From Xylocopa sonorina (Eukaryota; Arthropoda; Insecta; Hymenoptera; Apidae): a stretch of DNA of 64,000 nt. The notes beneath the pieces are model-generated. The model searched no databases. It saw only the letters and a list, made by a program, of their open reading frames with translations, and was not told the DNA's origin. The position numbers were made by a program, and so were the translations under genes. The stretch is taken from the NCBI RefSeq assembly GCF_050948175.1, contig NC_135207.1, positions 6,661,501 through 6,725,500 on the forward strand, read 5' to 3'. This document shows positions 12,401 through 23,126 of the stretch, in pieces (position 1 is the first letter of the stretch; each line of letters opens with the position of its first letter).

Positions 12401-15400
12401 AATAACACGACTTCTTCCTCGATGCGCAAAGGACGCTTCGAAATTTTAATTGACTCGCTTTCCACGGGGAGCCTTGTCGCTGGAATTCGCAAGCCCTCCA
12501 TGTCAAGGAATTTTTCCCTCCCGCGGGTTTCCATAAAAGCGAACAGCATAACTTAATCTATCGAGCTTTCACTAGTTTTCCGGAGGGCAAAAGTCAAACG
12601 GTCGAACGAATAATACAGCTATTGCTCCTCCTTTATCTTTAAGAAGATTATTCTCGTCTCTTCTCCACCGACCGTCCGTATAATGGTAAAACGTAGAATA
12701 TTGCTGAATAACAAACGCTTTCTTCGAAGAGAAAATGACGTTTTCGTAATAGACACGCGAAAGATTAATGGCCATTAAATGGCAAGCCACCATGGAACGT
12801 AGGTCGATTAACGTGAGATTTTCGTCAGTTTTTTGCGACGAAAAGTTGCTCGCGGCGTGGCCTCCGCTTCGGCCCCGTAGCGGGTAGAACGGTGGTGACC
12901 TATTACGAAACCGAGGAAAACGTGCTGCTCTCGTGTGCGTGAGAATCATCCTTGACATCGATGTCGAACACGAGAAGGTGTGAAACGCGTGATAATCGTA
13001 CGGACGTATTCGTTATTCCGAACACCAGTTGCTACCAGCATTACGAACATGGCTGAACAAGTAATTTCATTCACCTCGTGAGCGACCTTCGCACGTGAAT
13101 CCTGTCTGAGGAAGCGTTGTGTACGCAGGATAATCGATTCCTGGCTCCCCCGGCACATTCCTCCTGATATCTGAGAGATCTGAAAGGAAGAAAGGACGGA
13201 AAAACGGCACTGTACGCTTTTATGCTATTTTTCAAATCAAAATAAATATAATAAAACGTTTCAGAGTGACTGTTGATTGGGAAGAATGATTTGCGTAAAA
13301 AAAAATATTACATAACCAAGGTCGCGGAAAGGACCTCGCGAGGATAATCCGGCGCGCGTGACATTTATACCCGGAGCGCCACACGTGATCCACGTAATTC
13401 GCTCCGGGTTTCACGTGACCTATGCCGCGATTTTTCCAATGTTCGTCATAGCTAGCGCCTTTCACGCCACTTGATTATGTCCTCGTCCCGTGGATACCAT
13501 CTTTCACCTGGCACCTGGCAGTTCGAAAAGAACTCTCGCGTACTTTACTTGTCCCTCTGATTGTCGATTCACGCGATTGTTTAACGCAACCATAATCACC
13601 GTCCATCGAATCTTCTATTTTCTACAATTATTAACGCGTTGACACCGATTCCAGTCAATGACGCAACCAGGTATCGATTAACATAAAGAATCAGCGGTGT
13701 CGAAAGAGGAATTTTATAGCGACCTTACAGTTAATTACTGCCTCGTTAAAACTAATTGGTTCGCGATAAAAGAATGATGTTTCATGGAAGGGGAGAGACA
13801 AAAGCGATCGGGTATTTACCTGTTTTCTCTTGGTAAGGATCGTACTGGCCACCGGCAGATCCGTAACTGTCGAACGCGCCCTCATCTTCCGGGTCGAAGT
13901 ACTTCCTGAAACGACATCGTTGCTCGTTAATCACGCCGAATAAACGCGATTGAACGCGATTGAACGCGAATAAACGCGAGACGAAACTCTACCTCCCTCT
14001 GGTACCGTCGATGGCTCTTCGTGACAGGAAGCTCCTCCTTGGAATTCCATGTTCGAGACTGCCGTGAACGTTGCACAAGACCAGCGTCACAACACCTGAA
14101 CAAATGGGGGGAAGTGCCTTCTTTATAGCTGATAAGATTCAAGGATAGGATGTATAAATATTAATAGAGTTCTTCCAGAGTTTGCAAATTTCCGAAATTC
14201 TTTCAACATCTAATCTGCACTGCTCCTCTTTTTCTAATAACCTCTCGAACCAGCATCCAATCATGTAAAACATCGAGTTCGAGCAGAACAATGGTCTCAC
14301 GATCCAGATACAGGCATCCATCAAACTCGAAAGTGGATTGCCAGCCTCGTGACTCGTCCAGAATCATAGAACCAATCCTCGAGAGCTCCATCTCGATTCT
14401 TCGAGCGACTCTCGAAACTCGAATTAGTTTCTGGATATTATTAGCGAGTACATAGGACTCATTAGCGAGCTCCGGTGATCGGGTTTCGCTGCTTCTAATT
14501 CATTTTAATGGTGTTAATTTCAAGTGTTTGCGATTTAGTTTGCCGCGAGATAATCCTTAGAACGGTGAAATTTTACAGACCAAACTTGGCACTGCAAAAG
14601 GATTCTTCTTTCGAAGAAGAGAAAACGTCAAGTTGCTCGACGCGTATCACGGCCATCCGGGAGATCAGGGCGATCTCGGCCACTTTCTCGCGTGTAACCC
14701 GATTAAAAAAGTATAGCACGGAATGATGTCATTGGGAATGCGAGATAACGGAACTAGGTGTCGTGGGAGGGGCGATTATCGTTCAGGATCGCTTGGTTCG
14801 AGGGATATAGAAGAGCATGATCGCGGTAGTTTGGCTGGCATTAAAATGATGCTCTCCAAGTTGAGAAAGGTCAACCAAGTTGGACCTGTTCCCGTGCATA
14901 CCGACCCATGCTGGTCGTGAAAGACCAACCGGTATCGTCGCGTTAAGTTTTCGCGTTTAGCGTTAGTTAACTACCTTCCCGTGGACGAACAGAGAAAATT
15001 CTAAAGAACAAGAGCTATCGGCATTTTAATTGGGGATTTGATTATTAATCGAGAGATCCTCGCGTCGATCGAAAGAACGCAGAAACCAGTAGCTACGGGA
15101 AATTAAATTACAACTCGATCAGCTTCCGATTGATGCACTCGTGACGGTGAGAATGTACCAACGTGGATGGCGTTGCGTAATTTGTGCGTGCATACTCGAT
15201 GAGGAACACAATGAACTGTAACGAACCAACTGAAATTGTTGCACAACTATTCTCCTGCAATTTGCACGTGATTCGTAAAACTTATCGTAAGAATAAAATA
15301 AAGTTGAACAGTTTCAAAGGCCACTGGAAATTTCAATTTACTCATCATTTTTCGATGAAACATTTCATAATTGATTGTGAAATAACAAAATGAATCAATC

Positions 15401-15777
15401 CCAGGCTGCACCCACGATATCGGAACAATGGTTTTCCGATTGACTGGTCGCGAGTGAAACCACAGCTTCGAGATTCCGTTTAAATGCGCCGATTAATTCG
15501 GAATTACACGAAAGCGAAATGTCGTGCTCGGTGAACATTCCCATAACGGGATTCTCGATAATTCATATTACCGTAATTAGCGTCAATTTCACTGTCCCGA
15601 GTCCTAATGTTACGTATTATAAAAATGATAAAAACGCGAATCGAAACACTTGAAAGTATCCTTGTACACTGGGCAGAAAAGGCTATAAATGGTAAATATA
15701 CGTAAATCGATCCGCGTGGAACCGATCGGGACGGTTGTTTGCTCACACTTACACAGAGCGGGCAGCGTGGTCGGCAT
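9460..15777 (-). CDS. CPAP1-type cuticular protein with one chitin-binding (CBM14) domain
   Basis: Secreted protein of 989 residues predicted to bind chitin in cuticle. Exons: 15777-15753, 14095-13993, 13905-13820, 13170-13075, 12119-9460. The first intron is about 1.66 kb. Exons 1-2 encode a signal peptide (MPTTLPALCVVTLVLCNVHG). The typical CPAP1 lead RRNVPGEPGIDYPAY precedes a single peritrophin-A domain at about residues 98-150, with all six cysteines (C98, C113, C119, C129, C142, C150) and the landmark GYYADEVAGCQVFHVC. About 840 residues of Ser/Thr/Glu/Pro-rich, low-complexity sequence follow, all in one 2.66 kb exon with several N-glycosylation sequons. One domain with a long tail fits CPAP1 rather than the three-domain CPAP3/Gasp group. 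The long exon throws large antisense open frames that are not genes. Which CPAP1 paralogue this is cannot be told. Confidence 0.88.
14096..15752 (-). other. Intron 1 of the CPAP1-like gene
   Basis: A 1.66 kb intron between the signal-peptide start exon and exon 2. It holds only short chance frames. CACGTG-type E-boxes occur in the introns further downstream (near 13384 and 13412). No nested gene seen. Confidence 0.6.
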
Positions 15778-18363
15778 TTTGTCGTCGCACGTCGCATCAG
15801 TGTTCCCGGCCAGCGTGAAGCACCCGATGCACTGCGGCCGCACCGGTCACCGCTCGAGTCTTCTTCCCGTGATCCGTGCTCGTCGAAGAGGAAGGGATCC
15901 AGCGCGCCTCTTACCTTTCTTCTTCTCTTCTTCTTCCTCTTCCACCTCCCGATCGCGCATCGGTCATCCCTTCGTATAACATTTTTAACTAACTAAGGTG
16001 CTCGTAATTATTGTAAAATGGAAAGTAGAGCAGAAACTAAAGAACTAAGGCCAAACTAAAGAAAAAGATATACGTATAAGCAGTAAGCTCTGTCTTTTCT
16101 TCTTCCCCCCCCCCCCTTTTTCTTCTTTTTCTGGTGTACTTTAGGTTACTTTCTGCGGATTCTTCCTCGCTTTACCCAGTCCACTTTCCTCTTACGCGTT
16201 CTCTCTTCGTACGCACCCGTTTGCCCTGCACATTCGGGATTATACCTTTCCACCGTTTATATAATATTCTGTTATTACTTATATGTAACATTAATCATTC
16301 GGATGGTATGAAAAATGCTTGTTCAAAGGTTACGGAAAGAAGAGAATGGCGCGAAGCAAACACAATTAAGAAGCAACGAGTGGAAGATGGGTCAAGGATG
16401 CTCGTCACAAAATTGCAGATCAACTCGATCGAAACTTGTTCGATCTGCTCGACTTTCTTCCTTTCTCCTATTATTCGAGCGCGCGGGTTAATGCTCAAAT
16501 AATCGCGTATACTTTCTATCCGACACGCGTTACAATAGCGTTGTGTCCGATATCGGCAATGATCCTCCGTTTGTCCATTTTCTGATATTCGATTAGGTAA
16601 CAGAGCGATGGACTTTCACAGGAATTCCAAACGCCTCTGCGACTCGGGAACGAGCCGCGGAGATTACGTTCGTTTCGCATTCGAGGGGACCCCCGTCGAT
16701 TGCTTCACTTTTATACGTGACGCGAACAAAAATCTCATTACGCGTAAATGGATGCGCATCGTTCATCAACCAGTGGGTGGGTTGCGATCTTGAATTTGTT
16801 GAAAAAACCAAATAGTAAGAGTAAGGCACCCTGAAATCGAGTGGACGCGCACGAACACCCCGGACCGCGGAAAGGAAAAAAAGGGAAACGGGTGCAGATC
16901 GATCGCGTCACCGGTGACGCAAGTACCGTTTTCTGCGTGAAAGCGACGGCTGGCGGATTTTCTTGCGAATCGGCGAAAGGACGAGAGTTGCATCCTCCGT
17001 GGTCTAACCACGTCCAGTTACGCGAGAAAGGCGGCTTCTCGCATCCGTTCGAGCAAAGGCGGAGGATGATCGTGGGCAGCCGCACGCGCCTCTTGTCATC
17101 CGCGTCATTTGCCGCCTTGATTAATCGGTCACGGTCGAGATTCGTCCAAAAAATTTCGACAATTTCATTGAACAAAATTCATAGAAACCTCCACCTTTCA
17201 AAGGTTGGAACGAGGCCAAAACGAAAATAATCCAAGAGTGAAAGTTGTTTTTCTCATTCCGATTCGTTCCAGATCACAATGGCGCCACGACGACAGACTT
17301 TTTTTTTTCCCCCCCTCCCCCCGATTACTGCTAACCGCTAAACTGTGCCCCCGGTTACAGAACATATATTTCAATACTGGGAAACGATCGCGCGACCCTT
17401 TCGTCCGTCCCTCTGAGAGAACATTATTCCACTGCTATTCCGTTAATCGATAACAATCTGTTCACGCAACATGTTTTTCTTTCAAAATTAATTCTTTTTT
17501 TTTTTTTTTTTTTTTTTTTATCTAGAAGACAGTAAACCACTTTAACTATTACCAATTCAGGAGAAATGTTGCTAATATTATTTACCGCATGCTGGTAAAA
17601 TCGTGACCTACAAGCTGGTAAATGTATAAATTCATTGCACAGATTAAAAGTTGCCGTTACATTCCAAGTTGGATCGTTACTATTTATATTCTCCGACGTA
17701 TGAACTGTGTAGACAAACAACTGCAAAGAGTCCGCGCGCAAAACTTTAGACGAAAACCACGGTATAACGTAACATCAGCGAGCGAGTAATCGATTCGTTT
17801 AGACAATTAAATACGTACTCGTAGTTAATAAGTAGTAAGTAATCCGACGTAACTTCGCTCCTGGTACTAAGCCACCCGGTTCTAACTTCAATTTCATATT
17901 AGCCATCAATTACGATGATTTCAGCAGACGAGGCATGAATAAACACTCTAGAGTTTGTGTTAGCCGGTCTAGCGAAATTAGCACGCAAACGAACGAAACT
18001 TTCGATCGAATATGGAGCATCTATTTCGAACTAACAGCGAACTTGAACTTAACCAGCAGATGTAATCTCGATTAAACCGGCACGATAGCCAGGAAATTGG
18101 TAATTATCACGGAGAGTGATAAGACCAGTGTTCCACTGTTCGTAAATTTGTTGGTGATACTCCAAGGAATCAATTTCGGAGGAGCTACAGGCATCGTTCT
18201 CGATTATCTTTTATAGATCAAACGAAAATGGCATGAAACTGGAAAATGGAAAGATCGGCGCATTAACGATGCCGATTGAAGATTAAATCGCGAGATAGCG
18301 GAGCACGCGGGTTACACGCCGGAAAGAACGTTACACGTACGCGGGTGCACGTGTGTACGTACA
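15778..18363. other. Intergenic spacer, divergent 5' flanks
   Basis: About 2.6 kb between the divergent CPAP1-like and MINDY-4B-like genes. It contains a pyrimidine tract with an 11-C run near 16107, a 23-base T run near 17495, and open frames on both strands at 16590-17230. Those frames overlap each other, lack splice support and match nothing I recognise, so I call no gene. Confidence 0.5.
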
Positions 18364-18433
18364 CATAAAAGCGTTATTCGAGCTCATCAAGAGTTTCAGT
18401 CAGCACGTAGCAATCAATTCAAGTACACGACAA
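18364..18433 (+). promoter_or_regulatory. Candidate core promoter and 5'UTR exon of the MINDY-4B-like gene
   Basis: A TATA-like CATAAAAG (18364-18371) lies about 32 bases before an arthropod initiator TCAGT (18396-18400). A short putative UTR exon then ends at a GTGAGT donor after 18433. A TTTTTAG acceptor just before 18791 would join it to the coding exon starting at 18822. Inferred from spacing only. Confidence 0.4.
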
Positions 18434-18821
18434 GTGAGTTGCTTCGCTTCGAGGCCTTTCGAGGCGTTTTCCAAGAAAATTCAGAGCTGACAACGATCTT
18501 TCGTACAAACAGCTGTATGTGTACTAGAGAATTAAGAAATATTTTTTATTAACCTTAAGAAGGTTTTAAACCTTCGAACCGAACTTTATGCATATACGCA
18601 TACATATATGCAGCCTGGTTGGGATGGTGGCTCGTGCGCGGCGCCGATGAACCAACTCGGCGAAAACCTACCGGAATTATTAACTCCTGTCAGTCTAGCC
18701 AGCTCGTTGCACCAACGAGCACTGCCTCTCTTTCATTTCCCTCATGATTCACCGTTCTTCTTTAAGTGTTCGAAAATGTTTGCTTTTTAGTCAGTGGATT
18801 TCGGAAAACTGAGCAGAGGAC

Positions 18822-21753
18822 ATGGAGGAACTGGAGGGTATCAAAGAGGGTACCAACTCGCCGTCCACCTCGACACCGGTGGCATCGGCGCGTGGAAAGA
18901 AACACTGCACCGAAATGCGCTCGGAAAAGCCTCTCTACCTTCGTCAGAAAGGTACATGGAAAATTGGACAAATTCAACTGTTCACCTGCATTCGTATATG
19001 CACCAGCTTCAGACGATTTTCAACCTTTCACATTGATCATCGTTAACGTATTGTACTTGTTCGTGGATTGTTGTTGAAATTTCGAAATTTCACCGCGGAT
19101 TCGAGATCGATGGATCGTAGGCGAAAATTAAACCGCGTTATATATCCGCTCGTGTAATCGAGGAATGCAGATGCCTGTTCCGACGCGAATTCGTAATTCG
19201 ATAGACTCGATTACACGCGAGCACGCGATTCGAAATGGGTTTGAGAAGCGTGTTTAAGACGCGCACACATTACCGAGAGAGTTAGCTTAAAATAGAAAAT
19301 CATTTTTTCAATTATTACCGGATGCAAAATTGCGGAAGCAAGAACTTTTTTTAAGAACCGTCCACTGGCTTGGGTAATCGCGACAATTGCATAGAAATAT
19401 CGGACCCGTGATACGTGGCTATTTGTTTACGGCAGAGAGATTTTCAGTAACAGCAATTAATTACTCCTCGGTTGGAGAAGGTTGGAGAAATCAACTGTCG
19501 CGTGCACGTGACAAATGCGACAGACAGACGTTATTGGGGCATGTCTATCGCCTATCCTGGCTCGGCGCACGATGTCTTCGCACGAGCGAATTGACACGTT
19601 TCGTGCTGCTCAAAGTTTCACGGACTCGTCGCGATATCTACCCGGGATCAAGGTATATCAAGGGTATATAAAGGTAGCTGGATAGTCGATAGGTTGGTCG
19701 CGCCTGCTGTGCATCGGGTGACAATTTCAAACTTCCTGGGGACATGTCGCTGTCCGCTAGAGTGGCTAGGTGCGCAGCTCTGATGGGAGAGCCCGACGAG
19801 CTCTATCCAGGTGCAAACCTCGAGGACTCTTCGAGACGAGGATTCATCCAGGTTACGTCAAATAATTCGATCGTTTCTTCGTTACAGAGAAGATTATATA
19901 CCCGAGGAACACTAGAACGTTGGCTAAGACTGCTGTAGTCGGTGGCAGACCTATCGACGAGGAGACTTGTATGGTAATTATTTGATTTCTTTTTCTTTTT
20001 CTTTTTCTTTTCCTTTTTCTTTTTTGGTAAGTTTCTCAAAACTTGGCCGTCTTTCGCTCGTAGGCTCTGAGAACGTTGGTTTTCGGTAACTGTGCGACTC
20101 CGCCGCGACCAGAATGGGCGAGAACCGGATTCACCCTGCGACCTTACGGTCAGAACTTGGCATTTGGATTGCGAGCACCGAGAAACACGACCAGGGGTCT
20201 CGTCACAGCTGTACAGGCCATCATGCTTAAGCATTTCCTGTTTAAATGCAACAAAGAGGACACTCCGAGTGCCACCCCGGAAAGGTGTGAACCATTCCGC
20301 TTAATCGTTACAAGTTAATAATAAATTTACCTGAGCCAACATTTTTGATTGAATTCGTTTGAAAAGCAGCCTGCTGAAACCGTCGTACGACAGACAAATC
20401 GATGTCCTGACATCGTCGTTAGCGGAGATCGTTTGGCGTTGCGCCGGTGGTTTCGTCGCGCAAAACATTGGTGGCTCGCCAAATCAAAGTGTCATGGGAA
20501 ACGCGAACGTGCCCACGGCCGTGGTGGTTCTGCCGCAAGAGACGCCGTACGTGCAGCATAGCGTGCAATACTTTCAGGATGGTCTCACGGAGACCGTACG
20601 TAATAATACGTAAATATCCTGTTAACAAACAATTCGGGACCGTCTACTTTTTATCATTAATTATTCTTTGATACAGCTACATTCGTTCGAGTTTCAGTCT
20701 CTGCAGGATTTGGAGATATTTATCAAAAGATATCTATACTTGGTAAGTTCGAACAAGAGAAATGAATTATTATATTTTTTTCAATGAAAATTTACCACGC
20801 CTCGATTATTTTAGTTCCAAGACGAGGGTGGCCCTGGCGCTAAATTATTATTGTACAGTGCCGTACTTTCCAGGGGACTTGCCAAGTACGTATCGTTTTC
20901 GTATGAAATTGTCCACGTTTAACTATTCGTTAATAATTACGAATAATTACGAATAATTACAACTAAAGAATTGCAATTGGTTCGCACGGTAGAGTACGAG
21001 CTGATCTAGAAGACCGGAAAGGTTCGATGTTAAGCGGCTGTCCGGAGGAAGGTCCCACGAACGTAGTGATTCTTTCGTTAACTGGTCGCGCCTCGCCTCA
21101 CCTTCACAATGGGGTGTTGCACGTGGGGGATGAAAACACATACGTGAGTAACTCTGCTCGGTCTTTCCCTCGGTTACGATTTTCTTTATTTCAAGGCTGT
21201 ACCTCAATGGGGTGTCCTCGCGAGGAGCGAGATAGGATTTCTGGTGCACGAGGGTGATGGCCAATTAACCAAACAGCCTGGCTCTCGTTTGAAAACACCC
21301 AGCCTGCCGATTTGGGTCACCTTGTGCCATGGCCACCACGGTGTTTTGTTCAACACGAACCGCGAGCTGCTACGAAATTATCACGCTGAACGACGGTACT
21401 ACTATATAATGTTATATAATATTTTTTAATGCTTTCCCCGGATTTTTCACCGTTCATTCGTCTAGTTTCGAGATTCAATACTTCACCTGCGGCGGAAGCC
21501 ACGCCGTTTTGACCGTGGACACCAGATCGAGTATCGAGAATGATACAGAACTCGAGGGCGCGAGCAAAGAAGGCTTAGACATTGCTGCAACGCCCTTGGA
21601 GAAACTAATCCGTTCCAAGTGAATAATTAAGATTCAAATATAAACGTTTCATCATTCTCCTCGAATATTACGTTATCTTTCTAAACGAACGAATAAACTA
21701 TTTCCAGGTGGCAAGATGCTTATATACAGTGGAACGGCACGCCTTTAATGTAA
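18822..21753 (+). CDS. Mindy4b: Inactive MINDY-4B-like deubiquitinase
   Basis: A MINDY (FAM188) family protein of about 450 residues. Exons: 18822-18951, 19888-19973, 20064-20284, 20367-20595, 20677-20742, 20815-20885, 20993-21143, 21196-21395, 21466-21618, 21708-21753. MINDY proteins cleave Lys48-linked ubiquitin chains with a Cys-His pair and an oxyanion Gln. The fold is recognisable: AVVGGRPID, GLVTAVQAIMLKHFLF, LAEIVWRCAGG, LPIWVTLCHGHHGVLF and the C-terminal IQWNGTPLM. Where active MINDY-4 has QNKGGPCGVL, this protein reads APRNTTRGLV. The Cys is Arg116 (codon 20193-20195) and the Gln is Ala110, while His365 remains. It should therefore be catalytically dead, as annotated for MINDY-4B in other animals, and may act as a ubiquitin-binding scaffold. 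An in-frame TGA precedes the chosen ATG. A second possible first exon lies at 19744-19810 with the same phase. Confidence 0.8.
19665..19810 (+). promoter_or_regulatory. Candidate internal promoter and alternative first exon of MINDY-4B-like
   Basis: A TATATAAA box (19665-19672) precedes an ATG at 19744. The frame starting MSLSARVARCAALMGEPD reaches CCA-G before a GTGCAA donor at 19811. Its phase matches the acceptor at 19888, so it would make a 429-residue isoform with a different N-terminus. The 77-base intron is a normal size. No transcript evidence. Confidence 0.4.
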
Positions 21754-21784
21754 ACTAGTGCCACTAGTGTCCTCTGTAATGTTA

Positions 21785-21790
21785 AATAAA
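21785..21790 (+). terminator. Poly(A) signal of the MINDY-4B-like gene
   Basis: AATAAA lies 32 bases after the stop codon, a typical compact insect 3' end. Confidence 0.6.
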
Positions 21791-23075
21791 AATCATTATT
21801 TCCAACAACGATACGCTCCCCATTTTTTCGTTTATTAGATCGAGAGTATCGACGTTTCGTGTACGCGTCAAACACCATTCGTCACGCGATTGCGCGCGAA
21901 GCTCGGAACAATCTTTTAAACTTAACAATCAATCCTTAATAATCATCCCAAAAAGAAATGAACGAATAAGTATAGGTCGGAAGGCAGGATTTCGGGTTTC
22001 ACGCGACCCCGAGGGGAGGAAAAGGGAAGGAACGATTGCATGTGGACGCGTATATATCTGTGTGTGTGTGTGTGTGTGTGTATACCCGTCCGATTTCCTG
22101 CCAACGAAAGTAAACACCTGTTCGAAGCAGGGCCAGGAAGGCGCTCGGTTGGCCGTCGGTTTCCCCCTTCCCAACAATGGAGAACCGACTTCCCGAGTGC
22201 CGGTCTACCGCGTCTCTTTGCCCGTTCGCGTTTCGTACTAGCGAGTCCTGATCCGATTCTGTGTTAAAACACAGTGCGAAAGAATTAGTTTCGTTCGAAA
22301 TAGAAGAATCGGAAGATGGTGGAACAGTGACACGTGCTTTCAGATCGGAGTGAGTTTTTGGTGAACAGTGACCGACGATGGTTTGAGAGGAACGATCGAA
22401 ACGAATCACAGCGGTGGAGTGTTGAATGGATTGTTGTGTGGTAAGTTGTACCAGCTTGAAACACCATTAACAGAGAAGATTGGTCGCATATATATATCGG
22501 ATCTATCTAGATTGGATCTATCGTTGGTGCTCGAATCGATGGGAGTCCAAGAGGGAGGACTTTACGCGCCGGTTGCACCGCCCGTGGCAGTGCGTTTCAG
22601 TTTACGGTCGGTGAATTCGAGGAGTACCGTGGCCCACATAACCCGGGTGTATCCGGCTCTCGTGCATCCTACGGTTTCTTTCGACCTACGAAAAGAAACG
22701 CTTTGTTCTCCGTTATTGGACTTTTGTTCTCCATTGGTGGACTTTTTGCGATCACTTTTACCACGGCGATTCATTCTGCCCTTCTTTGGTTTCGAACACG
22801 TAGGACCCAGACCAGCTATCGCTCTCGCCACCCCCACCTGCGATCTCTCCGTCGTTCCACGTATCTAGGTTTCACGTAATAAAACAGTTTCTTCGCATGC
22901 TTTCTAACCACGCGTCATGTTTCCTTTTTCCTTTTTCGTTATTTCTTATTTTTGTATTTCGCTTTTCATTCGGTCACGCTACGCCGCGAGGACCGCGCCT
23001 TGACAGCACTCATTCGTGCGAACGTCTCTAAATGATTACCGATATCAATTTTCATCAATGCCAATTCATTTCCAG
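21791..23075 (+). other. Spacer and probable 5'UTR exon of the cadherin gene
   Basis: Contains a (TG)n tract at 22062-22082 and, near 22300-22440, a likely noncoding exon ending in a GTAAGT donor that could splice to the acceptor before 23076. An open plus-strand frame at 22368-22868 runs through that donor and has no protein-like motif, so it is not called. Confidence 0.4.
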
Positions 23076-23126
23076 ATGAACCGGCCGTTGCCCGGACCGA
23101 TGAAGGATGTCCTTGGATCGCCATGA
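23076..23126 (+). promoter_or_regulatory. Upstream ORF overlapping the cadherin start codon
   Basis: Immediately after a TTCCAG acceptor, an ATG opens a 16-codon frame (MNRPLPGPMKDVLGSP). Its TGA overlaps the cadherin start as ATGA at 23123-23126. This arrangement could impose translational control by termination-reinitiation or leaky scanning. Confidence 0.5.

Noticed and set aside
16590..17230. Overlapping open frames on both strands upstream of the CPAP1-like gene
   Set aside because: They mirror each other, have no family motif and no consistent splice sites. Typical of GC-richer spacer.
22368..22868. 166-codon plus-strand open frame
   Set aside because: Runs through a good GTAAGT donor and has no recognisable domain. 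Better explained as a UTR exon followed by intron.
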